A stretch of DNA of 64,000 nucleotides from Owenia fusiformis (GCA_903813345.2 CAIIXF020000007.1:16848714-16912713), one strand, 5' to 3'; counted from the stretch's first letter, positions 39,877 to 54,000 are shown. The notes: generated by a model from the letters alone, not told the origin. Program-made: numbers and translations.

Positions 39877-41751
39877 ATGGTAAGTAAAAATTATATTATA
39901 TGCTATATTTTTCTAAAACTCATGACTCAATGAATCATGGGTGATTCAATGCACTTGCATCTTCTATCCTGACATGTGAATTCAGGCTACTGCCTTCATT
40001 CTTAGTCTCATAGAAGATATACATGTTTAAAGCCATCCTTAATTCATTGGCTCCTAATCTAATCCTTTAATGTTACATTTTCATTGAATTGCAGAAAGGT
40101 ATTTTCATCCTTACTGTATTTGCCTTGGTTGTCATACAAGTGAAGCACAGTGAAGCAGGATCAGTCCTGTGTAAGTCTAAATGTTGGAACGAAGCCTATG
40201 CTTGTGATGAAGACTGTAAGAAAAGTGATGATCAGAGCGCAGTTGGATTGGAGAGCTGTGGCAAGGTAAAGTCAAAGCAAAAGATATTAGTTTAAAAAAG
40301 AAAGGCAGGTTCTATGTTAGCAATTAATATTGAGAAATTTCTTAGAATTCATTCATGAAATAGACTAGACAACCATTTGCTATATATGGATAAATAGATG
40401 GCAATGTGTGTATAGGCCTAAACATACAGCAGTTACCATTGGAAAAAGTGAGAGCATTTCTTGATTCATTGAATATTTCTCAATGGATTAATGTAAAACT
40501 CCATGGACATACAACTAGATGATCTTGTTGACAAATATATCAACTTTTAACATTGGTGTCAATGGGGATTTAGCCCAACCTTTTCAGAAAAATTAATCAA
40601 TTTGAAGCAAGCTGAAAAAAAATACCTTTTTGATATTTTTTAACCTTGAGAAGGTCATTGGAGGTCACATCTCAAATCTAAATTCAGATTTGAACTTCTG
40701 AGAATTTGCAGATGATTTTGAGTCAGGTCAATTTGAAGCACGTTGAAAAAGACCTTTTTGACCTTTTTTGACCTTGAGAAGGTCATTGAAGGTCAAATTT
40801 CAAATCTAAAGTTAGATTTGAACTTTGAACTATATAAATGAAATAACCAGACAAATCAAAGTTTTTCTAGTAGAAAATTATGCACAGAATTCAAATATGC
40901 AAATCTCATTAAAATGAGACTTCAGTGAGATTTAAAGCTACAATATATATAGCAACTGTTTAATTGACAGCTCACCAGAACCATCATCACCATGCATATT
41001 TATTTTTTAAAACCTGTTGAGTTCATAAAAATTATTTTTTATAATTTCCTTCTGTAAGTGACTTAAAGAAGTTTAGTGCCAAGTTTGTTGCTATGGAATG
41101 TATTATGCTTTTCACCACTTCCTTTCTTTTGTGTGCCAAATACACAGCCTAGATCTATTTTAACTGAATTCCAGCTTAGTCTGCATAGGCTGCATCAAGA
41201 GGAGGGAAAGCCCCAGAGTTTCAAGATGACAGACATAATTACCTCTCTTGCTTACCACCTTCGTTCGTTCTAATTTTCATCGGCTAGTTATCAAATACTA
41301 CACTTCGATGGGATGTTATAATTGATATAGGCATATTCCGTACACCTTTCTTTATCTTGATGTGAAATGAGAAGCTATGATATTGGTTAACACGCCAGAA
41401 ATGAACATAATATTATTCGAAGCATATTTCTAAAATTTTGAAACCGCCATTGATGACGTCATTTGTTTGGCGACTTTTGACCAATCAGCGACCGTGTCAT
41501 CTCAATACAGATTTACATTATAAGCGTATGTCATCTTTGAACCCTGGTGTTTCTCCCCCTCTGGGCTGCATCTGAATAATTATGAGAACATATTATAGAG
41601 CAATTCTGACGTGCTTTAAAATAAATGATCAATTGTATAACTAGGAATTTACATACAGTGAATGTATGGCAGGTTGATGAGAGTGGTCATTTTACTGTTC
41701 CAGGCTTGCACTGATGCTTTGGAAGAATGCACAAGTTCCTGTTCCAAATAA
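39877..41751 (+). CDS. Small secreted cysteine-rich peptide (73 residues), three exons
   Basis: Exons 39877-39879 (the ATG alone), 40095-40265 and 41704-41751 join to 222 nt with a TAA stop. Splice sites are ATG|GTAAGT, TTGCAG, AAG|GTAAAG and TTCCAG; both introns are phase 0. Residues 1-22 are a signal peptide (KGIFILTVFALVVIQVK core), probably cut after HSEA. The mature part of about 51 residues has eight cysteines at 27, 31, 38, 42, 56, 60, 67 and 71: the spacing CX3C-X6-CX3C used twice. Those spacings fit one face of a helix, suggesting a disulfide-tied two-helix fold. Family not recognised; role (antimicrobial, signalling, venom-like or structural) cannot be told. AATAAA at 41803 supports the 3' end. 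Confidence 0.8.
40590..40830. repeat. Intronic copy of the GACCTTGAGAAGGTCA repeat
   Basis: Two units with AATTTGAAGCAAGCTGAAAA and GACCTTGAGAAGGTCATTG, related to 13985-14510. It lies in intron 2 of the small peptide gene. Confidence 0.65.
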
Positions 41752-41802
41752 ACGACAGATCCTCAATGTGGGGACACAAAATCTTCCTTAAAGTAGTGCA
41801 TG

Positions 41803-41808
41803 AATAAA
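41803..41808 (+). promoter_or_regulatory. Poly(A) signal of the small peptide gene
   Basis: AATAAA 52 bp after the TAA stop. Confidence 0.7.
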
Positions 41809-42047
41809 GTTATGTTGTGCATCTGGAGCTTTACGTTATGTGCTTTAATCAGGTCAAACACATCAAACTAATTCATTTGAAATAAACATTTTGTGTCACA
41901 AATATGAATATTATTTCCATACAATAAAGTGCTATGGTTTGATGTTTTGGTTTGAAAGACTTACATTTTCACTGCACCATGCCTCCATAGGAACAATGAT
42001 TTTGAACTAATATACAGTATCTTCCCAATAACGGCAGACAACCCACC

Positions 42048-45000
42048 AAACCAGTTTCTATGATAATATTTACTTTCCTTGAGAATTAATATATCTTCCA
42101 AATCCCAACGATGGAAGATACACATCAAATCTGTTTTCATGGTAATATTTACTTACCTTGCAAATTAATATATCTTCCAAATCCCAACGATGGACGATAC
42201 ACATCAAACCTGTTTTCATGGTAATATTTACTTACCTTGCAAATTAATATATCTTCCAAATCACAACGATGGACGATAGACATCAAATCTGTTTTCATGG
42301 TAATATTTACTTACCTTGCAAATTAATATTTCATCCAAATCCCAATGATGGAAGATACACATCAAATCTGTTTTCATGGTAATATTTACTTACCTTGCAA
42401 ATTAATATTTCATCCAAATCCCAATGATGGAAGATACACATCAAACCTGTTTTCATGGTAATATTTACTTACCTTGCAAATTAATATTTCATCCAAATCC
42501 CAATGATGGAAGATAGACATCAAATCTGTTTTCATTGTAATATTTGCTTACCTTGCAAATTAATATCTCTCCAAAATCCCAACGATGGAAGATAGACATC
42601 AAATCTGTTTTCATGGTAATATTTACTTACCTTACAAGTTAATATATCTTCCAAATCCAACGATGGAAGATATACATCAAGCCTGTTTTCATGATAATAT
42701 TTACTTACCTTGCAAATTAATATCTCTCCAAAATCCCAACGATGGAAGATAGACATCAAATCTGTTTTCATGGTAATATTTACTTACCTTACAAGTTAAT
42801 ATATCTTCCAAATCCAACGATGGAAGATACACATCAAGCCTGTTTTCATGATAATATTTACTTACCTTGCAAATTAATATCTCTCCAAAATCCCAACGAT
42901 GGAAGATAGACATCAAATCTGTTTTCATGGTAATATTTACTTACCTTACAAGTTAATATATCTTCCAAATCCCAACGATGGACGATACACATCAAACCTG
43001 TTTTCATGGTAATATTTACTTACCTTGCAAATTAATATATCTTCCAAATCCCAACGATGGACGATAGACATCAAATCTGTTTTCATGGTAATATTTACTT
43101 ACCTTGCAAATTAATATTTCATCCAAATCCCAATGATGGAAGATAGACATCAAATCTGTTTTCATTGTAATATTTGCTTACCTTGCAAATTAATATATAT
43201 TCTAAATTCTAACGAAGGAAGATAGACATCAAACCTGTTTTCATGGTAATACTTACGAGTTAATATATCTTCCAAATCTCAACGATGGAAGATACATATC
43301 AAACCCGTTTTAATGGTAATATTTACGAGTTAATATATCTTCCAAATCTCAACGATGGAAGATAGACATCAAACCTGTTTTCATGGTAATATTTGCTTAC
43401 CTTGCAAATTAATATATCTTCCAAATCCCAACGATGGACGATACACATCAAACCTGTTTTCAAGGTAATATTTACTTACCTTGCAAATCAATATATATTC
43501 TAAATTCTAACGAAGGAAGATACACATCAAACCTGTTTTCATGGTAATATTTGCTTACCTTGCAAATTAATATATCTTCCAAATCCCAACGATGGACGAT
43601 ACACATCAAACCTGTTTTCATGGTAATATTTAATTACCTTGCGAATTAATATATCTTCCAAATCCTAATGAAGGAAGATACACATCAAATCTGTTTTCAT
43701 TGTAATATTTACTTACCTTACAAGTTAATATATCTTCCAAATCCCAATGAAGGAAGATACACATCAAACCTGTTTTCAAGGTAATATTTACTTACCTTAC
43801 GAATTAATATATCTCCCAAATCCCAACGATGGAATATACACATCAAACCTGTTTTCATGGTAATATTTACTTACCTTGCAAATTAATATATCTTCCAAAT
43901 CCCATTGAAGGATGATACACATCAAACCTGTTTTCATTGTAATATTTACTTACCTTACAAGTTAATATATCTTCCAAATCCCAACGATGGAAGATACACA
44001 TCAAACCTGTTTTCATGGTAATATTTACTTACCTTGCAAATTAATATATCTTCCAAATCCCATTGAAGGATGATACACATCAAACCTGTTTTCAAGGTAA
44101 TATTTACTTACCTTGCAAATTAATATTTCATCCAAATCCCAATGATGGAAGATACACATCAAACCTGTTTTCATTGTAATATTTACTTACCTTACAAGTT
44201 AATATATCTTCCAAATCCCAACGATGGACGATAGACATCAAATCTGTTTTCATGGTAATATTTACTTACCTTACAAGTTAATATATCTTCCAAATCCCAA
44301 CGATGGAAGATACACATCAAACCTGTTTTCATGGTAATATTTACTTACCTTGCAAATTAATATTTCTCCCAAATCCAAACGATGGACGATACACATCAAA
44401 TCTGTTTTCATGGTAATATTTACTTACCTTGCAAATTAATATCTCTCCAAAATCCCAACGATGGAAGATAGACATCAAACCTGTTTTCATGGTAATATTT
44501 ACTTACATTACAAGTTAATATATCTTCCAAATCCCAACGATGGAAGATACACATCAAACCTGTTTTCATGGTAATATTTACTTACCTTGCAAATTAATAT
44601 TTCTCCCAAATCCCAACGAAGGAAGATACACATCAAACCTGTTTTCATGGTAATATTTACTTACCTTGCAAATTAATATATCTTCCAAATCCCAACGATG
44701 GACGATAGACATCAAATCTGTTTTCATGGTAATATTTACTTACCTTGCAAATTAATATTTCATCCAAATCCCAATGATGGAAGATACACATCAAATCTGT
44801 TTTCATGGTAATATTTACTTACCTTGCAAATTAATATCTCTCCAAAATCCCAACGATGGAAGATAGACATCAAATCTGTTTTCATGGTAATATTTACTTA
44901 CCTTACAAGTTAATATATCTTCCAAATCCCAACGATGGAAGATACACATCAAACCTGTTTTCATGGTAATATTTACTTACCTTACGAATTAATATATCTC

Positions 45001-46395
45001 CCAAATCCCAACGATGGAATATACACATCAAATCTGTTTTCATGGTAATATTTACTTACCTTGCAAATTAATATTTCATCCAAATCCCAACGATGGAAGA
45101 TACACATCAAACCTGTTTTCATGGTAATATTTACTTACATTACAAGTTAATATATCTTCCAAATCCCAACGATGGAAGATACACATCAAACCTGTTTTCA
45201 TGGTAATATTTACTTACCTTGCAAATTAATATTTCTCCCAAATCCAAACGATGGAAGATACACATCAAACCTGTTTTCATGGTAATATTTACTTACCTTG
45301 CAAATTAATATATCTTCCAAATCCCAACGATGGAAGATACACATCAAACCTGTTTTCATGGTAATATTTACTTACCTTGCAAATTAATATATCTTCCAAA
45401 TCCCAACGAAGGAAGATACACATCAAACCTGTTTTCATGGTAATATTTACTTACCTTGCAAATTAATATCTCTCCAAAATCCCAACGATGGAAGATAGAC
45501 ATCAAATCTGTTTTCATGGTAATATTTACTTACCTTGCAAATTAATATATCTTCCAAATCCCAACGAAGGAAGATACACATCAAACCTGTTTTCATGGTA
45601 ATATTTACTTACCTTGCAAATTAATATCTCTCCAAAATCCCAAAGATGGAAGATAGACATCAAATCTGTTTTCATGGTAATATTTACTTACCTTACAAGT
45701 TAATATATCTTCCAAATCCAACGATGGAAGATACACATCAAGCCTGTTTTCATGATAATATTTACTTACCTTGCAAATTAATATCTCTCCAAAATCCCAA
45801 CGATGGAAGATAGACATCAAATCTGTTTTCATGGTAATATTTACTTACCTTACAAGTTAATATATCTTCCAAATCCCAACGATGGAAGATACACATCAAA
45901 CCTGTTTTCATGGTAATATTTACTTACCTTGCAAATTAATATTTCATCCAAATCCCAATGATGGAAGATACACATCAAACCTGTTTTCATGGTAATATTT
46001 ACTTACCTTGCAAATTAATATATCTTCCAAATCCCAACGATGGAAGATACACATCAAATCTGTTTTCATGGTAATATTTACTTACATTACAAGTTAATAT
46101 ATCTTCCAAATCCCAACGATGGAAGATACACATCAAACCTGTTTTCATGATAATATTTACTTACTTTGCAAGTTAATATATCTTCCAAATCCCAACGATG
46201 GAAGATACACATCAAATCTGTTTTCATGGTAATATTTACTTACATTACAAGTTAATATATCTTCCAAATCCCAACGATGGAAGATACACATCAAACCTGT
46301 TTTCATGATAATATTTACTTACTTTGCAAGTTAATATATCTTCGAAATCCCAACGAAGGAAGATAGACATCAAACCTGTTTTCAAGGTAATATTT
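42048..46395. repeat. 79-bp satellite array, about 55 units
   Basis: Units such as TTTTCATGGTAATATTTACT + TACCTTGCAAATTAATATAT + CTTCCAAATCCCAACGATGG + AAGATACACATCAAACCTG; spacing of exactly 79 checked at 42141, 42220 and 42299. Two segments (42701-42928 and 45605-45832) give the same translated frame, showing copying of multi-unit blocks. On the minus strand most units read CAAG|GTAAGTAAA. The frames reported across it are artefacts. Confidence 0.95.
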
Positions 46396-48024
46396 AGGTG
46401 GAGGGTAGTTCAATAAATAGACTCTGCCAGCAGGGTAATCTTTTTTGAAAGTTTTAAAATCACGATGACTGGAATAGACACTCCTTTCCTCACATAATTT
46501 AAATCAAGGAAAAATTAGACTTTCAAATTAGTGATTTGTAAAATCATGATGTAGATTCAACATTTTGGAAAAATTGTTGACATGGGGTCCCTATTCATAA
46601 TTTTTCGAATTGTTTGATTTATATTTTTATCATCATGGGGACTTCACTTGATAGAAAACACATAAAAACCCACCGTATTTATGCCCAGAAAACACTCGTC
46701 GTAAAATACATGACTGTCTAAAATCATTTGCAATATATCATATGGTCCTTTGAAACAAAAAGTAGATATTAAGCTAGTTAAGGATAACTGAAATTCACAA
46801 ATAAGCATTTTACTGCAGTCAAGCTGTTATACCCAACCACAGTCATTCTTTTCGATGCATTTACCAAGGGTGAAAAAACAACTTCTTGGATTATGAGCCA
46901 TTAAGCTGGTGATTAGGTAGATGTTTCACTACTGTACTTGGTCTTCATAAAGGAATTTAAATCATGTTTCTTGGGAAAAATGAATTAAGCTTGAAAAGTG
47001 AACCCATTTATATCCTGAAAGTTTGAGATTATGACACCACATTTTTGTTAATGTTTTGTCAAAGTAATGTTGTTATTTTCTTTAAACTAGGTTTCTCCCA
47101 ACTTCATCTTCACCTTGCTTACTGGGAACTGTTCAGAACAATTCAAACTTTTTTTAACAAGACTGGCATATTCAAATACCTGAATCTTGTTCTAGCCCCA
47201 ACCTGCTTATTTGGCAAAATATGGTTTAAAGCATCAGATGATTTGATGAGTGTTCTGCTTTGCATCATATAAACTCTGTGATATCACTTTTTGATACTTT
47301 TTGGTTGGTGCAAAAATGCCTACAAATAGCATGATCCCCAAATTATGGATTTAATGAGTTATCCCTATTAATGGCATTTTATATATTTTTGTTTTACTTT
47401 ACAGCAGAGTTAAAAAAGATGTCAGTAATCTTCTAAAAATTAGTAATGGTTGAATTATCCAGTATGGGTAAATAAAAAGATATTTCATTTTGTAGACAAT
47501 ATGCCCTCTTCATATGAATCACCTATACCCCCAATATGGAGGATCAAAATGTTTTTTAGCTTTAGTAAAAAACAAAGTTGGTGATACCATTAATTTTTGC
47601 TTGATTATGAAATAATACAAATATAATTATATTTAATATAATATAAAATTGGATACATCCATCAGTGCATAGAACTGCCTTAACTCAACCTTTCAAAAAT
47701 CTTTAAATCCTGGAGTAGTGAACACATTATTGAACACATGAATATTATTCATACTTTAAAGTAGGACAAACATTTCATCACAGAAAAAACTGTTAGTCCT
47801 TTGTGATTAAAAAGTATATTAATCTCTTTAATAAGAAACTTCAACACGTCTTGAAAGCATACATAATCCAGAGAAAAACTCAATAACCTCCAAATTGATC
47901 CATTGATTATGTATCCAATAAAGCCAAAGGTAGGAAGGACTACAACCACTTACATGTTTAACAATTACAACATGCGTTGAATTATCAGATTTGGATGAGG
48001 ACAAGAGTAGAACGAGTTATCACT
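46396..48024. other. Region upstream of the lectin gene, nothing recognised
   Basis: May contain its promoter and 5' UTR, but no TATA box or repeat stands out. Confidence 0.35.
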
Positions 48025-48079
48025 ATGTGGAGCAAGACAGTTCTACCTATTGTGACATTTATACAAATAAGCTTATTAG
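48025..48079 (+). CDS. Exon 1: signal peptide of the Ly6-lectin-PAN gene
   Basis: ATG at 48025 opens an 18-residue hydrophobic leader and ends in phase 1 at TTAG|GTAAGA. The upstream in-frame ATG at 47977 would add a charged extension, so the later start is preferred. Confidence 0.7.
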
Positions 48080-51000
48080 GTAAGAAATTATGTACTACTC
48101 TTGAAATATTTCAAAAAAAAATTTGGGGAAATTTTTTTGATTTTATGATAGTTAAATATAAGCATGTACGCTAACAGTATTATCTAGTTTAATTTAAAAC
48201 TAAAAAAACAAAAAACAATTAATATTAATGATATATTGTGCTTCTCTTTTTTAAGTTTCAATAATCAATTGTTCTTATTTGTTATTTTTGGAAACAAAAG
48301 ACTATTGTAAACTAATATGGTTTATTTAGGCATGTACATTATACAGCCCTTGAAGTTTCTTATGTGCTGAACAAAAACCAGAACAACGGCAACGCCAATG
48401 CGTAGCGAATCCCATCGAACAGCTATGGATGGCATTTTTATTTTTACAAACAAAGTATATAGCAAAAATGGCCACCGTCTACCAAAAGTGTCATTAGACC
48501 ATTTGCCATACTTATAGTATTCACATACCAAATATGAACAAAATCGCTCCACTACTTTTCGAGTTATAGTAAAATGCGTTAAAATGGCAGCCATTTTTCA
48601 AAATGGCCGCCTTCTACCAAAAGTGTCATTAGACAGTGTGCCATGCTTACAGTATTCACATACCAAATATGAACAAAATCGCTTCACTACTTTTCGAGTT
48701 ATAGTAAAATAGGTTTAAATGGCGGCCATTTTTCAAAATGGCCGCCATTTTTTAAAATGGCCACCTTCTACCAAAAGTGTCTTTAGACAGTGTGCAATGT
48801 TTATAGTATTCACATACCAAATATGAACAAAATCGCTCCACTACTTTTCGAGTTACAGCAAAAATCGTAAAATAACGCGTAAAGGCCGCCATTTTTCAAG
48901 ATAGCTGCCATGTGCTTCTTTAATATCTACATTTCTAGCTTTATTAATGTCCTATATAATTTTTTTACATCTAAAACATATTGCTATTACAGTTTTACCT
49001 ATTGCACCTAAATTACTGTAAATTCGGCACTAAAATGGCCGCCATTTTGAAATGAGCGGCCATTTTAAAAATCGGCTTTCGAGCAGAACTTCTACCCCCA
49101 TAGGGTATATGTGTACAAAATATTAACAAAATCGGGCCAACGGTATTTGAGTTATTGCCCGGACGGACGGACGGACAGATGTACGTACGGACGGACGTAC
49201 GTACGGACGGACGGACGGACGGACGGACGGACGGACGTACGTACGGACGGACGGAGGCGTTCCCTATATCCCTCCGAACTTCGTTCGATGGGATAATTAT
49301 CAAATTAACTAAAATGATAAAAAACAATTGAATAATTGAATTGAAAATTAATTACAACATGTTAATATATTAAGGTTTGGAACATTTTTAATACAGATCT
49401 CATTTTATTGTAGTGAGACCAAGCAAGGGCTTGGACTGTCACTCTGCTAACTGTGCTAACCTGGTTGGAGAAGGAGACTGCACTAGTACAATACAAACAT
49501 GTGGACCAGGACAGGTTCGCTTTCTTTTCTGTGTTAATAGTTAAGGAACAACTCCAAATATAGGTCAATGCATCTGTTTTCAATAATAAGCAATGTAGAT
49601 ACAAATGAATTATGATTTTAATTAAGCCTTAGTCATATTTGCTCTATGGTGACCATAGATCCTTAAAATCAGTTAATTTCTGCGACAAACATAGAAAAGC
49701 TATGGCCGCCTTACAGTTGCCTTGCAGTTTCCCTATGGCGATCCAGTTTTTACAGGTTATGGAGTTGCCGTAGAAATTATATATCAGAGTTACAACTTTT
49801 TTCATTTCTGCGGTCATTGTAGAAATCAACTAACTGCAGCCAAGCTGTAGAAAGGTCCCACCGTGCGGCTGCCTTGCGTCTACCAGCTTGATTTTTGCAG
49901 AGAAAAAGTATGCCCACCCCAAAGCCCCCCTATGCTGACCATGCATTATCAATTATCAGGTGTACTTTGGTTTTTATGTCTCCTCAAACTCAAAATATGG
50001 CCTAACAAATGTGACTGCTAAATTATCTCACTGTTAAAATTCTAAGGCGACCATAGAAATGTTACTGACTGCAGAAATGATAGACTGTACGGTTGCTGTA
50101 ACAAATGGGACTTAGGCTTTAGACTACTAAATGAGTATATTTATCCATCCCCAGTATATCAACTCCATCAAATAATGATAATATAAAAAGGTTCTCTATA
50201 GACCTATAAGTCAAGTACTGCATAAAAGGGAGCAATTAGTGATTTGAGCTGTATTACATGCTCAGGCCTCAAAACCATATCATAATCAAACATCAATTTC
50301 CGCTATTAGAAAGCAAGATGCTGTATTCTCCCCTTCTCGCAAAAATAATCACTTTATTTTGGCCCATTATTTTTTCTCTATCTAAATCCTTTTACTGAGT
50401 TTCAAGAGAAATAGTTTTGCAAATACCTTTTACTTAAAAATGCTTAAACCATTCAAAGCAATGTCAGTCATAGGGAAAAAAATCCCCAATAGCCCAATAA
50501 AGTGGACAAACATTGATTTGCATTTTCCTTATCTTAGGTGATAAAATTTCAAATGTTTGAATCACATTGGCCAACAAAGACAATATGAAACTGTAAAATT
50601 ATATTCTGCCAGCATTAAGTTCCTAGCAAGAGCAGGGAAGTTTAACTTACGCGATGAAAAGAGTAAAGGGAAGAACAAAAATCCCCCTATATCTCCCATG
50701 TGTGAATGGTGCCCACCCTCAACAGAAGATCTGGAGCACAGACTTATCACATGCCCACATTTTCAAGCTGAACGTTGTAATTTTCATATAACTATATACA
50801 AAATGATACCTATAAATCTTGCAGATATATTCGCAAAAAGCCCTCCATCACAGCAATTGAAATGGATTATTGGGGATAAGGTTTATAACCTTGGTAGACA
50901 GGATATTGGTTGTATTTTTGACATCATCAGTTAATGTTTTTTAAAAGCAATATTTTAGTGAAACAGCTATTTTAGTACGAAGATTATTTTAATACCTTAT

Positions 51001-54000
51001 TTTAACGTCCCTACAACTGCATTGTAAACATGAACAAGATTTTAATATGTAATTAAGGTCAACGTGGACGCACCCACTTGGTTGCCGCTGCTTCAAAAGC
51101 GTAGTGTCCAATTAAATAAATAAAATAAAAATAAATATTTGTTGTCAAAAATGTTTTAGGAATATCCTATGGTTTTGAAAAAAAATCATTTATATCCAAG
51201 AGTGGATATTGATTGATATCTATGAATAAATAGATATTTTAAATACTTTATAAAATATGGAAAAAAGAAAATGAAGTATATTATGTCTAAAAGTTGTGAC
51301 TGCTATGACCTGTTAAAGGAAACTAATAAATCACTAAACAGTGAACCAGTTGCCCAATACTGAAAATAAAAGGAAAAAGTGAGAACTAACTAACCCAGAA
51401 ACTTAATAAAGTAAAAAGACCAGAGTATTATTCATTAAAATATACATTTACGTTCAAGCAACCTATAACATATAAACCCAATTAATTGTATTTCTATGGT
51501 TCTATTACGAACAAAAAGGGTTTAAATCACATAATCAATACCAACCTATGTTCATCATCTAGAAATACCTCATCATTGATCAATATAAATCAATTTCCTA
51601 TAGAAAAAGGAAAACTTCTCAATTAGATGTTTATAATTCTGGAACCATATGCATGCTGTTGGTTAGTATTGTTCGAATCGGAACACCATCAGAGACAAAC
51701 TCTTTAAACTTATCAATAATCAGATCACAATTTCCTAACTGCAATAACAAATATCTGGAAAGTTCAATTTGGTTTCTATAACTACATGTATTTAAATAAA
51801 CAGCAGCTTTGCGAATTGAGCAAACAACATTGACTTCAGCCTTATTAACAACTAAAGATTCCCATTTACTCTCCAGAGAATTGTATTTGTATTTGAGTGC
51901 TCTAATAATAATTTGTGCCTCTTGAAAGTGTATCAATTAGGATCAATATAATATACAAGTTTAGTGTAACACTCCATTGAAATCAATGTAGCATTATATT
52001 ATATGTTGCTAAAGCATATAAACCATCCCCAATAAATAAATAAATAAATGAAAAAAAACTTCATACTGTATCACTTACTATTCTATCAGAAGTTAGATAC
52101 ATACAAAATGTGACACAATGTAAATTTATATTAAGGTCAGGGTGCATGTTCGGAATTTTGCTGCATCCCTCAATCGGGTCACATTTTATTTTTCAAATTT
52201 GAATCACTACTTCCCCACAGTGTCTACATCTCTCACTTTTGCACAACGAGTGCACTAATGTACCTAGAAAAGACTGAGAAGAATGTTTTGATAAAATGTA
52301 TAAAAACAAGAAAATTAAGTTAAAAATACTGAAAATTTTTAGAATTTTTTACACTGAATTTTCTTGTTTTTTATACATTTTACAAAACAAATCTTCTCAC
52401 ATGTCTTTTCTAGGCACATGCATAAGTGCACTGTTTGCACAAAATTGGAAGATGTAGAAAATGTGGGGAAGGAGTAATTCCTGTTTGAAAAATAATATGC
52501 AACTCACTTGAGGAATGCAGCAAAATCCTGAACATGCACCCTGGCCTTAACCACTATGATCCTTAAAGAGAGAATCAGATATAGCAAGCAGGCTAGACAA
52601 AAAATTGTCTCAATTTTAGAATATTTTTGGCTCATGTCATTCCTTGTCATGTCTATTTTCTAAAAATCACAAAAGTGCATACAGTAGAACCTGCTAAGTG
52701 GAACACCTCCGTAAGTGGAACACCTCCCAAGTGGAATGCCTTTTCAAAGTCCCGTTTTAAAAACCCATTGACTTAATGTTAATTGAACCTCTGTAAGTGG
52801 AACACCTCCAAACTTGAACAGTGAACACCCCATATTGAAAAATTAACCTGCTAAGTGGAACAGTTAATTTCCATAGATTTCAATATTGATATATGTAAAC
52901 AGAATTAATCTCCTTCAATGATATCTGGGTATGAAAACAGGTAATACTGTGATAATTTTCATTTAGAAAATTGGATTAACCTCCTGTAGAACTGGACACG
53001 TGATGCTACCACTAATTAATATCCCTTGCTGTTTGTTTCAAACTTAATAAGTAAGATTAAAAATGTCATTTAAAAACAATTGAATTATTAGCAGTAGGAA
53101 CAGGTCTTTAAAACTTAATTGCTTAATCCCTGTACCTGAGACTGGCACAATTAGGAGGATTAAGAATGTCAGAAAACATTTTTGGCAGAATGAGGAGGAT
53201 TAAAAATGTCAGATACCTTTTTGAGTAAAATAAATGGATTATTAATGGTATATACCTGCCCTGTAATGAAGGGAGAATCATATTTCCAATGATACATATA
53301 AATCCTATATTTGATCTTGTATGTTCCCTGCGAACCCAAAACCTCCGTAAGTGGAACACCTTCTAAGTGGAACGCTTTGTGGCAGAACGGAGAGTGTTCC
53401 ACTTACACAGGTTCTACTGTACTTTATTCAAGGAAAACTAAAGATTTTTTACAATAATGTATTATTTTTCTATAAGAATGGTTACCATTCTTATTATTTG
53501 GGAGAATTTAAACATTTTCCACCCATTTTTGCACTTTGAATCATTAATGTGAATCTTTTGGGAGATATTATATTTGATACTGTATAAGTGGTATTTAATC
53601 CGAGTGGTTAATTTTCCGAATGGTCAAATTTCATCATTTTCCTAATTTTAATTTTCCTAATGAGATGAAACCTCCCATTGGATAACATTATAAAGACAAT
53701 ATTTCCGACATTTCATTTTCCGAACCAGGCAAAAATTAGGAAATAGGCAAATTAAATGATTAGGCAAAATTACCACTTATACAGTATCTGATATTGTAAG
53801 GTCTAAGGAATAGATTGGTAGGTCAATTATAAAAGTTGCTTGTAATTTTGTCACCCCCTATAGATCTGATTCTGCCTTTAAGGTTTTCAACAATACCATG
53901 TAGTTCATATAGCCACACTGTTAATTATATACAGGGCATCCATAAAGTTTCTTTACACTTGACATAAACTTTGTATTATAATTGTAGAGACTTATTGACA

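Noticed and set aside
49013-49327. Protein with PSVRPSVRTS repeats
   Set aside because: It is the translation of a GGAC/GTAC simple repeat within a repeat element.
50557-50934. Functional zinc-knuckle host protein
   Set aside because: The CCHC motif and the simple 3' tail downstream fit the end of a LINE ORF2, and no upstream reverse-transcriptase part remains.
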